NCBI RefSeq assembly: GCF_010731295.1
Contig: NZ_AP022579.1
Location: 1,364,001-1,428,000 of the forward strand
Direction of reading: 5' to 3'
DNA: 64,000 nucleotides
Source of the DNA: Mycolicibacterium boenickei
Lineage (GTDB): Bacteria; Actinomycetota; Actinomycetes; Mycobacteriales; Mycobacteriaceae
Shown: piece by piece, positions 36,690 through 44,776 of the stretch
Numbering within the stretch: the stretch's first letter is position 1
Layout: the number at the start of each line of letters is the position of its first letter
Notes under the pieces: generated by a model
Seen by the model: only the letters and a program-made list of their open reading frames with translations
Databases searched by the model: none
Told to the model about the DNA's origin: nothing
Program-made: the position numbers and the translations under genes

Positions 36690-38324
36690 CTATTTCACGC
36701 AGGGCACACCGGAAACCTTCATCTGGCTCAGGTCGGTCGGTGCCGCGGACTTCGTGCCGGTTGCGGTCGCGGCCACGGTGGTCACCGGTGTGCTGGCGGT
36801 GGTTTCCTCCGTCGTCTCGCTGCTGGAGTCCCACGTCGAATCCGAGGCGGAGTCCGATGAACCCTCCGAGGACGACTCGGTCGAACCGGTCAGGTACTCG
36901 TCGCCGGGGAAGTCCGTGCCGAGCGTGAGTTGCACGGTCCCGGCCGCCACCTCGGACGACGGGGTGGCGATCACGCCCAACTTGTCGGCCAGCGATTGAG
37001 CCGCGGCCTCGGCGCCGGTCCCGTAGTCGATCGTGCTGACCGCAGCCAGAGATTCCGCGTCGCCGATCTGCCCCGGGGTGAATCCGTTTGCGGAGAAGGT
37101 GGTTTCGAGCTGCGCGGCCAGCCCGGAGTAGGTGGAGGCATTGACCACGTCGAGCACCGCGCCGTGGCCTTCGAGGACGTGGGTCGGCGCCGCCGGGGCA
37201 TTGGTGTTGCTGCCCGGTTCGGCGACCAGGTCGTGCACGATGGCCCGGATGGTCGGGATGTCGACGATGTTGATGTCCTCGCCCAGCGAGTTCTGCCCGA
37301 ATTCCTTGATGGGCAACGTGTACAGGGTGGGTGGCGCGCCGGTCAGTGCCGAGGCCCGGCTGGCGAAGCTGGCGAGGTCGAACCCGGAATCCAGCGCGAC
37401 GTTCTGTTTGGTGACGTTGAGCAGGTCGCGCAGCATGGTGGGACTGGACAGGGCGCCGCTCTTCCCGAGCGCCGATACCAGTGCGGCGATGAAGGCCTGC
37501 TGGCGGCGGGTGCGGTCGAGGTCGGTGAAGTTCTCATCGTTGATGTCGCGGCGCTGACGGACGAAGGCCATCGCCTGCGCGGCGTCGATCTGCTGGACAC
37601 CCTGGTGGAAGTCGGCACCGGAGTACGGGTCGGCGGTATCGGCGTTGAGGCACACCGTGATCGGCGCCACAGCTTTGGCGATCTGGAAGAACGCCCCGAG
37701 GGTGACCTCCACGAAATGGTCGATCGGAATGCCGAGCAGGTTGCGTACCGTGGCGATCTGGGCCCGCCGACCGGCCTCACGGGCCTGCTGTTCGTTCAGC
37801 GCGGTGTTTTCGGAGCTGGCCTCCAGCGATTCCATTTCGCGCTGGTACGCCCAGCCGTAGGCCTGCTTGACCTTGCCCTTGCACGGCTTGACGTCGCAGC
37901 CGGCCAGCTCGACGTAGTCGTCACGCGGGATCGAGAAGGCGGTCGCCGGGCCACCGTTTCCGGGTAGGTGCACCACGATCAGAACGTTGGCGTTGTAGCC
38001 GCCCACGGTCTCGTCACCGGCGTGCAGCGCTTCATAGACATCCTGGGGCAGTGGGTTGCCGTGTTGGTCCAGCCTGCTGTCCAACCCCATGATCAGGATG
38101 TTCTCGGTGTCCCCGGACGAGACCGGGCCGCCTTCCAGCGCGTTGGACGTGGTGATGCCGTCCAGCGCGCCGTGGTAGGACACCCAGCCGGCGCCCGTTC
38201 CGGCCAGCACCGTTGCCGCAACCAGGCCGACGGATACCCGGCGGGCCACCTGCACACCACGGCGCGGCATACGGTGCCGGGCGGTGCTCGCGGCGTGGGT
38301 GGGTGCATTCATGGCACCTGCCAT
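36690..38324 (-). CDS. LytR-CpsA-Psr (LCP) family cell-wall ligase
   Basis: 544 residues from ATG 38324 (ATG 38312 is also possible). It has a basic N terminus and one membrane helix (about 22-40). The LCP catalytic domain carries NILIMGLDSR, SIPRDDYVELAG, IDHFVEVTLGAF and MAFVRQRRDIN...DLDRTRRQQ, followed by a LytR C-terminal domain (about 370-450) and a Ser/Thr/Glu-rich tail. In mycobacteria LCP enzymes attach arabinogalactan to peptidoglycan. Several paralogues exist, so which one this is cannot be told. Confidence 0.9.
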   Translation of the reverse strand: MAGAMNAPTHAASTARHRMPRRGVQVARRVSVGLVAATVLAGTGAGWVSYHGALDGITTSNALEGGPVSSGDTENILIMGLDSRLDQHGNPLPQDVYEALHAGDETVGGYNANVLIVVHLPGNGGPATAFSIPRDDYVELAGCDVKPCKGKVKQAYGWAYQREMESLEASSENTALNEQQAREAGRRAQIATVRNLLGIPIDHFVEVTLGAFFQIAKAVAPITVCLNADTADPYSGADFHQGVQQIDAAQAMAFVRQRRDINDENFTDLDRTRRQQAFIAALVSALGKSGALSSPTMLRDLLNVTKQNVALDSGFDLASFASRASALTGAPPTLYTLPIKEFGQNSLGEDINIVDIPTIRAIVHDLVAEPGSNTNAPAAPTHVLEGHGAVLDVVNASTYSGLAAQLETTFSANGFTPGQIGDAESLAAVSTIDYGTGAEAAAQSLADKLGVIATPSSEVAAGTVQLTLGTDFPGDEYLTGSTESSSEGSSDSASDSTWDSSSETTEETTASTPVTTVAATATGTKSAAPTDLSQMKVSGVPCVK

Positions 38325-38395
38325 TATGGGGTCGTTCGCTGAGACTCCGCCCACCGGGGAAAACGGCTGGTCATCGCCGCCGTCTCGGCATTAGC

Positions 38396-39319
38396 GTGCA
38401 CAACGTGAAATTGCGCATCGCCGTGAGCGTGCTTCTGCTGGCCGTCGTCGCGTTGCTGCTGAACGAACTTGTGGTCAACAAAGAGGTGCGAAAGGCCGAG
38501 CCTTTTGCCGGTGGGCACGTGCTGGAACTGGACGGCCCCGATCTCAACGTGCGCGAGTACGGGCCGCCGGGGGAGCGCGCCGTGGTGTTGCTGCACGGGT
38601 ATTCGTCCTCGATCGAATGGTGGGAACGGGTCGCCCCGCAGCTGGTCCGCGATCAGCGTGTGATCGCGATCGATCTGGTCGGCCACGGCGGCTCGGAAGC
38701 GCCCAGCGATGCCAGTGCGTATCAATCGGCCGGACAGGCCAAGGCGGTGCACAACGCGCTCGTCGCGCTGGGTGTGCGTCACGCGGTGTTGATCGGGCAT
38801 TCGATGGGCGGCGCGGTCTCGGCCGAGGTGGCCCGGCAGTATCCGGACCTGGTGGAGCGCGTGGTGGTCTCCGATACCCCGGCCGCCGACGACCTGGTCA
38901 GCATGCCGTTGCTCGGAAAGATGGTGTGCTGGCCGGTGATCGGTCCGGCGATGGATCTTTTCCGCGGAGTCGACGCGATCAGCGAGGGTTCCCTGCAGAC
39001 CGGATTCGCCGCGGACTTCCCGGTGCCCGATTATGCGCACCGCTCGTTGGAGCGCCTCACCTACGCCGGCTTGTGCGACTCCGTCGAAGGGCCGCACCCA
39101 GTCGTGGAAACGCTTGTCGCACTGCATAAGCCGGTGCTGGTGCTGTGGGGAGACCAGGACGTGCTGACCCCGACGGCGCCCAATGTCGAGCGGTACACCG
39201 CGGCCGGGTTGCCGCTCGTGGTGATCAAGGGCGCGGGACACACGCCGATGGTCGAGCAGCCCGAGCAGTTCCTGGCCGCGGTGACGCCATTCGTCAGGAT
39301 CCCAGTCCCCGCGAGATGA
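38396..39319 (+). CDS. Alpha/beta hydrolase with N-terminal membrane anchor
   Basis: 307 residues from GTG 38396 (GTG 38405 is an alternative). An N-terminal hydrophobic segment (LRIAVSVLLLAVVALLL) anchors or exports it. The fold has LLHGYSSSIEWWERV, the nucleophile Ser in GHSMGGAV, the acid near WGDQDVL and the His in KGAGHTPM. A lipase/esterase-like activity is likely, substrate unknown. Its 3' end overlaps the convergent acyl-CoA dehydrogenase by 26 bp. Confidence 0.85.
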   Translation: MHNVKLRIAVSVLLLAVVALLLNELVVNKEVRKAEPFAGGHVLELDGPDLNVREYGPPGERAVVLLHGYSSSIEWWERVAPQLVRDQRVIAIDLVGHGGSEAPSDASAYQSAGQAKAVHNALVALGVRHAVLIGHSMGGAVSAEVARQYPDLVERVVVSDTPAADDLVSMPLLGKMVCWPVIGPAMDLFRGVDAISEGSLQTGFAADFPVPDYAHRSLERLTYAGLCDSVEGPHPVVETLVALHKPVLVLWGDQDVLTPTAPNVERYTAAGLPLVVIKGAGHTPMVEQPEQFLAAVTPFVRIPVPAR

Positions 39320-40433
39320 CCAGCCGCTGAATCTGGTTGGTGCCCTCGAAGATCTGGGTGATCTTGGCTTCGCGCATGTAGCGCTCGACGCGGAAGTCGC
39401 GGGTGTAGCCGACGCCGCCGAACACCTGCACGGCGTCGGTGGTGACCTTCATCGCGGCGTCGGTGGCGATCAGCTTGGCGACGCTGGCCTGGGTCGAGTA
39501 CGGCAGCCCGAGATCGCGGCGGCGCGCGGCGTCGAGATAGGTGGCCCGCGCGCTCACCACGGCGGCGGCCATGTCGGCCAGCAGGAACCCGAGCCCCTGG
39601 TGGTCGGCGATCTTGCGGCCGAACGTGGTGCGTTCGTTGGCATAGCGAACGGCTTCGTCCAGGGCGGCCTGGGCGATACCGACCGCCACGGCGGCGATGC
39701 CGAGCCGGCCGGAGTCAAGCGCGGAGAACGCGATCGAAAGGCCTTGTCCCTCTTGCCCGATCAGCCGGTCGGCGTCGAGGCGGGCATTGTCGTAGAACGC
39801 CGAGGTGGTGGGCACCGCGTGCAGGCCCATCTTCTCCTCGGGCTTGCCGAAGCTCAGCCCGTCGAGTCCGGCGGGGACCAGGAAGCACGAGATGCCCTTC
39901 GAGCCCTCACCGGTCCGGGCGAACAGGGTGTAGAAATCGGCTTTGCCGCCGTGGGTGATCCAGGCCTTGGAGCCGTTGAGGACGTAGGCGTCGCCGTCGC
40001 GGGTGGCCTTGCAGCTCAGCGCCGCGGCGTCGGATCCGGCCTGCGGCTCGGACAGGCTGTAGGCGCCGATCTGCTCACCGGAGAGCATGCCCGGCAGCCA
40101 GCGCTGCTTCTGCTCTTCGGTGCCGTAGGCCAGCAGGGGGTGCGAGGACAGGCTGTGGACGCTGACCGCGACCCCGACCGCGGCCCACCGCGCTGCGATC
40201 TCCTCGAGGACCTGCAGGTAGACTTCGTAGGGCTGGCCTGCGCCACCCCACTGTTCGGGCTGCGGCAGGCTCAGCAGCCCCGCGGCGCCGAGCTGGGCGA
40301 ACACACCCTCGGGGTAGGTCTCGGCCTTCTCATGCTGGTCGACGATCGGATCGAGCACCTTGTCGGCGATGTCGCGGGTGAGCTCGATGAGTTCGCGCGC
40401 CTCATCGGAGGGGAGCAGGCGGTCAACAGGCAT
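39294..40433 (-). CDS. Acyl-CoA dehydrogenase
   Basis: 379 residues. It has the family signatures GAYSLSEPQAGSDAAAL and YTRDFRVERYMREAKITQIFEGTNQIQRLVISR; the Glu of FEGTNQI is the catalytic base typical of short-chain/medium-chain types. It is FAD-dependent and acts early in fatty acid or branched-chain amino acid oxidation. Its end overlaps the hydrolase gene. A ROK regulator gene ends 31 bp upstream on the same strand, but no link between them is known. Confidence 0.92.
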   Translation of the reverse strand: MPVDRLLPSDEARELIELTRDIADKVLDPIVDQHEKAETYPEGVFAQLGAAGLLSLPQPEQWGGAGQPYEVYLQVLEEIAARWAAVGVAVSVHSLSSHPLLAYGTEEQKQRWLPGMLSGEQIGAYSLSEPQAGSDAAALSCKATRDGDAYVLNGSKAWITHGGKADFYTLFARTGEGSKGISCFLVPAGLDGLSFGKPEEKMGLHAVPTTSAFYDNARLDADRLIGQEGQGLSIAFSALDSGRLGIAAVAVGIAQAALDEAVRYANERTTFGRKIADHQGLGFLLADMAAAVVSARATYLDAARRRDLGLPYSTQASVAKLIATDAAMKVTTDAVQVFGGVGYTRDFRVERYMREAKITQIFEGTNQIQRLVISRGLGS

Positions 40434-40464
40434 ACTTGCACATCCTAGTTTTCCTGGCGGCAGG

Positions 40465-41625
40465 TCATGGGCTGGGGGTTTCTAGCAGCCCCGCGATGTC
40501 GGGGTCGAGCTGTTGCAGGGCGACGATGACCGCGACCCGGTAGTCACGTCCGATCTGCGAGCGCACGGTGGTCGTGCGGCCCCGTCGCTCGGGTGGGCGA
40601 ATTTCTTCGATGCGCGCTTCGAGGGCGACGATGAGTACTTCGAACTCGGTGATGAGCCCGGACAGAATGAGAATCTCCGGATCGAGCACTGCTTCGATCA
40701 GGATCGCGGTGCGGGCGATCTGGTCGATGACATCGCTGATGATCTTCTGGGAGTGCGGGTTTCGGGCTGTCTCCTGGGCCACCGCGTCGAGGTCGATCTC
40801 CTTGAGCGCCATCCCCTCGGTGTGCGGCGCGACCGATTGCATGGCGTGCAGGGACATACCGGCGTTGACGCAGCCGATGCGCCCGCATGCGCATTTCGCT
40901 TGGCTGCCGGCGACGGGCATGTGTCCGATAGCGCCGGCAACACCGCTGGCCCCTGGGTACGGACGTCCCCCGATGATCAGGCCGACGTTGAAGTGCCCAC
41001 CGCAATTGAGCAGCACGGCCGAACGCACCTCTCTGGCCTGGCCGGCGATGGTCTCGGCCAGTGTCATTGCCTGGGTGGTGTCCTGCACGGCGGTCGGAAT
41101 TCCGAGCGCGTGTGAGATCGGCTTGCCCAGCTCCACCTCGGACCAACCCAGCGCTTTCGATTCGACGACGAAACCGGTTGTGCTGTCGATGAATCCGGGG
41201 AGGCAGACACCGGCGGCGACGACTGAACTGTCCGTGGCTTCCTCGATCATCTGCTTGCCGATCCGAGTGATCGAGCGGATCACCGACGCGGGGGTGCGAC
41301 CGGTTGTAGGTGTCTCGTCCTCGCGCGAGATGTTGCCGGTTGCGTCGGCCAGGGCGACGCGTGCTCGACGCTCGTCGATCCAGATGCCGAGCACCCGTCT
41401 TGCCTGGGGGTTGCAGCCCAGTAGTTTGCGCGGGCGGCCACGGTAGCCCGGTCCTTCGATGCGGGCATCCAGTTCGATGAGGGTCCCGTCCTCGATCAAC
41501 TCGCCGACTATTGCGGTGATCGAGGGACGGCTCAGCCCGAGCCGATCGGCCAAGTCGGCCCGGGCCAGTGGGCCCTCGGTCCGAAGCAGGTGGACGACGC
41601 GTTGGCGATGCAACAGGTGCAACAC
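40465..41625 (-). CDS. ROK-family transcriptional regulator (NagC/XylR type)
   Basis: 386 residues from GTG 41625 (GGAGAA upstream). An N-terminal winged helix (RADLADRLGLSRPSITAIVGELIEDG) precedes the ROK domain with the zinc site CACGRIGCVNAG and ATP-fold motif GVCLPGFIDSTTG. The frame stays open upstream to a strong AAGGAGG (about 41662-41668) but without ATG/GTG/TTG there, so a rare CTG start is possible. It diverges from the tandem surface-protein genes and probably binds the conserved element ahead of them; the sugar ligand is unknown. Confidence 0.87.
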   Translation of the reverse strand: MLHLLHRQRVVHLLRTEGPLARADLADRLGLSRPSITAIVGELIEDGTLIELDARIEGPGYRGRPRKLLGCNPQARRVLGIWIDERRARVALADATGNISREDETPTTGRTPASVIRSITRIGKQMIEEATDSSVVAAGVCLPGFIDSTTGFVVESKALGWSEVELGKPISHALGIPTAVQDTTQAMTLAETIAGQAREVRSAVLLNCGGHFNVGLIIGGRPYPGASGVAGAIGHMPVAGSQAKCACGRIGCVNAGMSLHAMQSVAPHTEGMALKEIDLDAVAQETARNPHSQKIISDVIDQIARTAILIEAVLDPEILILSGLITEFEVLIVALEARIEEIRPPERRGRTTTVRSQIGRDYRVAVIVALQQLDPDIAGLLETPSP

Positions 41626-41689
41626 CTGCTTCTCCTGCCGCGCCGATTCTGACCGTTTCAGCAGAACCTCCTTGACGGTCTCAACAATA

Positions 41690-41720
41690 TGCTGCTATTA
41701 AGTTCGTCACAGAAATTAAA
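41690..41720. promoter_or_regulatory. Conserved AT-rich element, copy A (ROK/surface-protein intergenic region)
   Basis: This 31-base AT-rich stretch ahead of the first surface-protein gene matches the stretch at 44717-44747 at 25 of 31 positions, including TTCGTCA and AATTAAA. It contains direct ATTAA(G/A) repeats starting 18 bp apart (41697 and 41715). Candidate site for the divergent ROK regulator. Confidence 0.5.
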
Positions 41721-41746
41721 TAGGCCTAGGGCATCGGAGCCGCGCC

Positions 41747-44560
41747 ATGACTGCTGTCAATCCGCTCATCAATCCGCAGTTCACCTCCCCTCAATCGGGC
41801 GCTCCGGCAGGCCCGACCGCAACTCGCCGGATACTTCAAACTACCGGCCGTATCGGTGCCTACAGCGGCATCGTGGTGACGGGATGGCTGGTCGCCGCGC
41901 TCGCGTCCGGCTACGGCGTCGCGGCGGCGGACACCACAGGGACGTCCTCGTCGGAGTCGTCCACCTCGAGTCCGGCGAGTACGTCGTCCGGTGACACCAC
42001 CACCGGTAGCCGGGGCGACAGCTCGGCAGCGAGCAAGGGCGGATCATCGGCCGACGGTCCCGGCAAGGGCTGGGCCAAGAGGTCGCCCAAGCCGAAGCGG
42101 GCGGGCAAGACGTCATCGACCAAAGAGCTGGCACCCGGCGTGACGATCAGCAGCAATGGCGGTGTGCGCAATGTACCGACACAAGTGAATGTCGAAGACC
42201 CTGCACCACAACAGAAAACTGACAAACCCGCCGGCCTGGTCGAGGCGATCGACACGCAGTTGGATGGGCTGTCGTCAATTCCCGACAAGGTGAGGTCGAC
42301 GATTGCTCATTTGTCGGACGGTGTCCAGAAGCCGGTATCGCCTCTGCCTGGCCTGCGGTTGCGCGACCTCGCGTCGCCGCGCGCATCGGAGGCGGTGTCC
42401 GATACCAAGGCGACTCTCGCCGCGGCGGACTCCGTGAGTATCGGCGCCACCCTTGAGCAGTCGGTCGGGCGGGTGGAGCAGGTCACCAGGAAGCTCACGG
42501 ACAGGGTCAAAGGGCAGATCGCCGCTCCAGATGTGCTGACAACTGATGAGGCGGTATTCGATTCTGCCGCAGCCGATCTACGGACGGCTGCGAAGGCGAC
42601 GGTCGCATCGGCCGCCGTGCCGGCAGTCGAGGCCGCGGCTCCCGTCGAAGGGGTACTCGGTGTCCTGAACGGGATCGTCACCACGGCGCTCAATCCGTTC
42701 CTCGCGCCGGCTCCGGATTCGCCGGAACCGTTCACGCCAATGATGTGGGCGGCACTGGCGTGGGTGCGCCGCAACGCGTTCAACCAGGCGCCGACACTGC
42801 CGTCTGACCCGGTGACCACGGTGCAGACGGGCCAGACGGTGACCGGCAATCTCGGCGCGACGGATGCCGAAGGTGATGAACTGACCTACACGGTGACCGA
42901 GCAGCCGAAGTACGGGACGGTGACGATCGATCAGGAGACCGGCGAGTTCACCTACACCCCGAACGACATCGATTACGATGCGGCGCAGATGGATTCGTTC
43001 ACGGTGTCGGTCACCGATGGCGATAGGATCAACCTGCTGAGTCTGTTCAAGCCGCGCACGGCGCAGAAGGACGTCGACGTGACTGTGCTCAGCCCCGAGG
43101 TGGAGCGCGTGATCCTGGACCTGCCCGACAGCATCACCAACCCGACGCGGCCGCGGTTCTCTGAAGACGGTGAGTCGATCTACTTCGGGGGGACACCCGC
43201 TGCCGGTGGTCGCGACGAGATCTACCAGATGAACATCGATGGCACCGGGCTGGAGTGCCTTACCTGTGGTGTCACCACGACCGTTACCGACGATCTGCAG
43301 AAACCATTGCCTTTCGAAGACGGCTCGGGCCGGGTGCTGATCCGCGTTACGTCGAGTACGGGGTCGTACACGTATGCGGTCCTGGAGGACGGTGTCAACG
43401 GACGGGAGTTGGTGCCGCTCACCACGCCGGACAGCCCGACGTACGTCGTCGACAGGCAGCGCGAGATGAAGATCTCGCCGGACGGCACCCACGTGTTGTT
43501 CAGTCGGCTCGAGTTGGGCACCAACGGCTACGTCGCGATCGTCCCGGTGGTCGGCAAGCTCGTCCGCACAGAGGCCGGGTATGAGATCGAGGATGCTCGT
43601 GTGGTCGCCCCCTATGGCGAGGGCAAGTCTTGGACGCCCGACGGCAAGAGCGTGATCATCATGGGCGGCCAGTACGACGCGGGCAACGTCGATGCCATCA
43701 AGGTCGATCTCGCCACCGGGAACATCACCCGCGAGACAGCCGGTCTCGACTACGAGGAGAACGTCTTCGAATCGCCGAACGAGCAGTGGATCGTCACCGG
43801 AAGTACGCGCGGCCTCGATGCGCTGACGCCCATGTCGCGGATCCAGCGACCGGCATTTCTGCCCGCCTACATCGTGGGGCCGGTCTACAACGCCTATGCA
43901 TCCCCGGTCAATGTGTCCAACCAGGCCTGGGTGGTCGCGATCGACGACGAGCTGGAGCGTGAAGACGGGTTGCCGTTGATTGTCGAAGGTGACGGGTACG
44001 CCGGTCAGAGCATGCCCGGATGGAATCCGGACGGCAGCGCGGTCGCATTCTGGGAACAGAGCAAGGACGACCCGACGGATACGCGGTTGGTCATCGCCAA
44101 CCTGAAGTACACGACGAGCGTCGGCCCGCTCGAGGGCGACAACTCAACTCCGGAAATGTCGTCCACACTGCCCAAGCTGAGCACGTACGTTCCCAGCGCA
44201 CCGGAGCTTCCGCCGACCGGTACCTACGCCGGCGCGGGTGGCGGCACCGCCGTGGTGAGCGAGGCCGCGGACCAGACCAACCCGGGACACACGATCCGCA
44301 CCGTCACCTACACCGACTACGTCAACGAGGACGGAATGATCCTCAACGGCACCGAGTCGACTGACTCGACTGCCAATCAGATGTACATCCACTACGCCGC
44401 CGACATCACGGTCACGGGTACGCACACCGGCTACCTCAAAGGTGATGCCACCATCACCAACCGGCAGACCTACAGCGGCTACATCACCTCTGATGTGGAC
44501 GGCGATGTGCAGAGCATCCTGGATCAGGACGCGATCGAGGACGCCCAGCAGAACGCGTAA
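41747..44560 (+). CDS. Large surface protein with Ig-like domain and TolB-like propeller, copy A
   Basis: 937 residues. A signal region ends near VAAADT (about residue 63), followed by a Ser/Thr-rich stretch and a basic KGWAKRSPKPKRAGK segment shared with copy B. A variable helical region follows, then the mycobacterial linker NPFLAPAPDSPEPFTP and WAALAWVRRNAFNQAP (about 320-350). An Ig/cadherin-like domain comes next (about 355-450; DAEGDELTYTV, YGTVTIDQETGEFTYTP). The propeller (about 455-790) has SPDGTHVLFS, WTPDGKSVIIMGG and WNPDGSAVAFW (TolB/PD40 repeats). The last 130 residues are a Gly/Thr-rich beta domain. It is exported and probably cell-wall attached. No activity can be named; it is paralogous to the gene at 44777. 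Confidence 0.82.
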   Translation: MTAVNPLINPQFTSPQSGAPAGPTATRRILQTTGRIGAYSGIVVTGWLVAALASGYGVAAADTTGTSSSESSTSSPASTSSGDTTTGSRGDSSAASKGGSSADGPGKGWAKRSPKPKRAGKTSSTKELAPGVTISSNGGVRNVPTQVNVEDPAPQQKTDKPAGLVEAIDTQLDGLSSIPDKVRSTIAHLSDGVQKPVSPLPGLRLRDLASPRASEAVSDTKATLAAADSVSIGATLEQSVGRVEQVTRKLTDRVKGQIAAPDVLTTDEAVFDSAAADLRTAAKATVASAAVPAVEAAAPVEGVLGVLNGIVTTALNPFLAPAPDSPEPFTPMMWAALAWVRRNAFNQAPTLPSDPVTTVQTGQTVTGNLGATDAEGDELTYTVTEQPKYGTVTIDQETGEFTYTPNDIDYDAAQMDSFTVSVTDGDRINLLSLFKPRTAQKDVDVTVLSPEVERVILDLPDSITNPTRPRFSEDGESIYFGGTPAAGGRDEIYQMNIDGTGLECLTCGVTTTVTDDLQKPLPFEDGSGRVLIRVTSSTGSYTYAVLEDGVNGRELVPLTTPDSPTYVVDRQREMKISPDGTHVLFSRLELGTNGYVAIVPVVGKLVRTEAGYEIEDARVVAPYGEGKSWTPDGKSVIIMGGQYDAGNVDAIKVDLATGNITRETAGLDYEENVFESPNEQWIVTGSTRGLDALTPMSRIQRPAFLPAYIVGPVYNAYASPVNVSNQAWVVAIDDELEREDGLPLIVEGDGYAGQSMPGWNPDGSAVAFWEQSKDDPTDTRLVIANLKYTTSVGPLEGDNSTPEMSSTLPKLSTYVPSAPELPPTGTYAGAGGGTAVVSEAADQTNPGHTIRTVTYTDYVNEDGMILNGTESTDSTANQMYIHYAADITVTGTHTGYLKGDATITNRQTYSGYITSDVDGDVQSILDQDAIEDAQQNA

Positions 44561-44587
44561 CGGCCCACGCCGCATCCTCCAAGTCGA

Positions 44588-44628
44588 CCACTCCGACCGG
44601 ATTCCACCGCCGATCTGTGTCGGAGTGG
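44588..44628 (+). terminator. Hairpin after surface protein copy A
   Basis: CCACTCCGAC (44588-44597) pairs perfectly with GTCGGAGTGG (44619-44628), followed by TTGGCGT. There is no strong T run. A related hairpin follows copy B. Confidence 0.65.
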
Positions 44629-44716
44629 TTGGCGTGCAACGGATTCGGCCCGCTTCGCGCACTCCCATATGAAACCGTCCCAATTCTGTCAATCGTCTTC
44701 CGATCGGTCAGAAAAG

Positions 44717-44747
44717 TGCTGTTATTAAATTCGTCAACCCAATTAAA
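44717..44747. promoter_or_regulatory. Conserved AT-rich element, copy B
   Basis: This is the counterpart of the element at 41690-41720. Two direct ATTAAA copies begin at 44724 and 44742 (18 bp apart) with TTCGTCA between them. It lies 30-60 bases before the ATG of copy B, where a promoter or operator is expected. Confidence 0.5.
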
Positions 44748-44776
44748 CCTGCCCGCAGGGCAACTGGAGTCACGCT

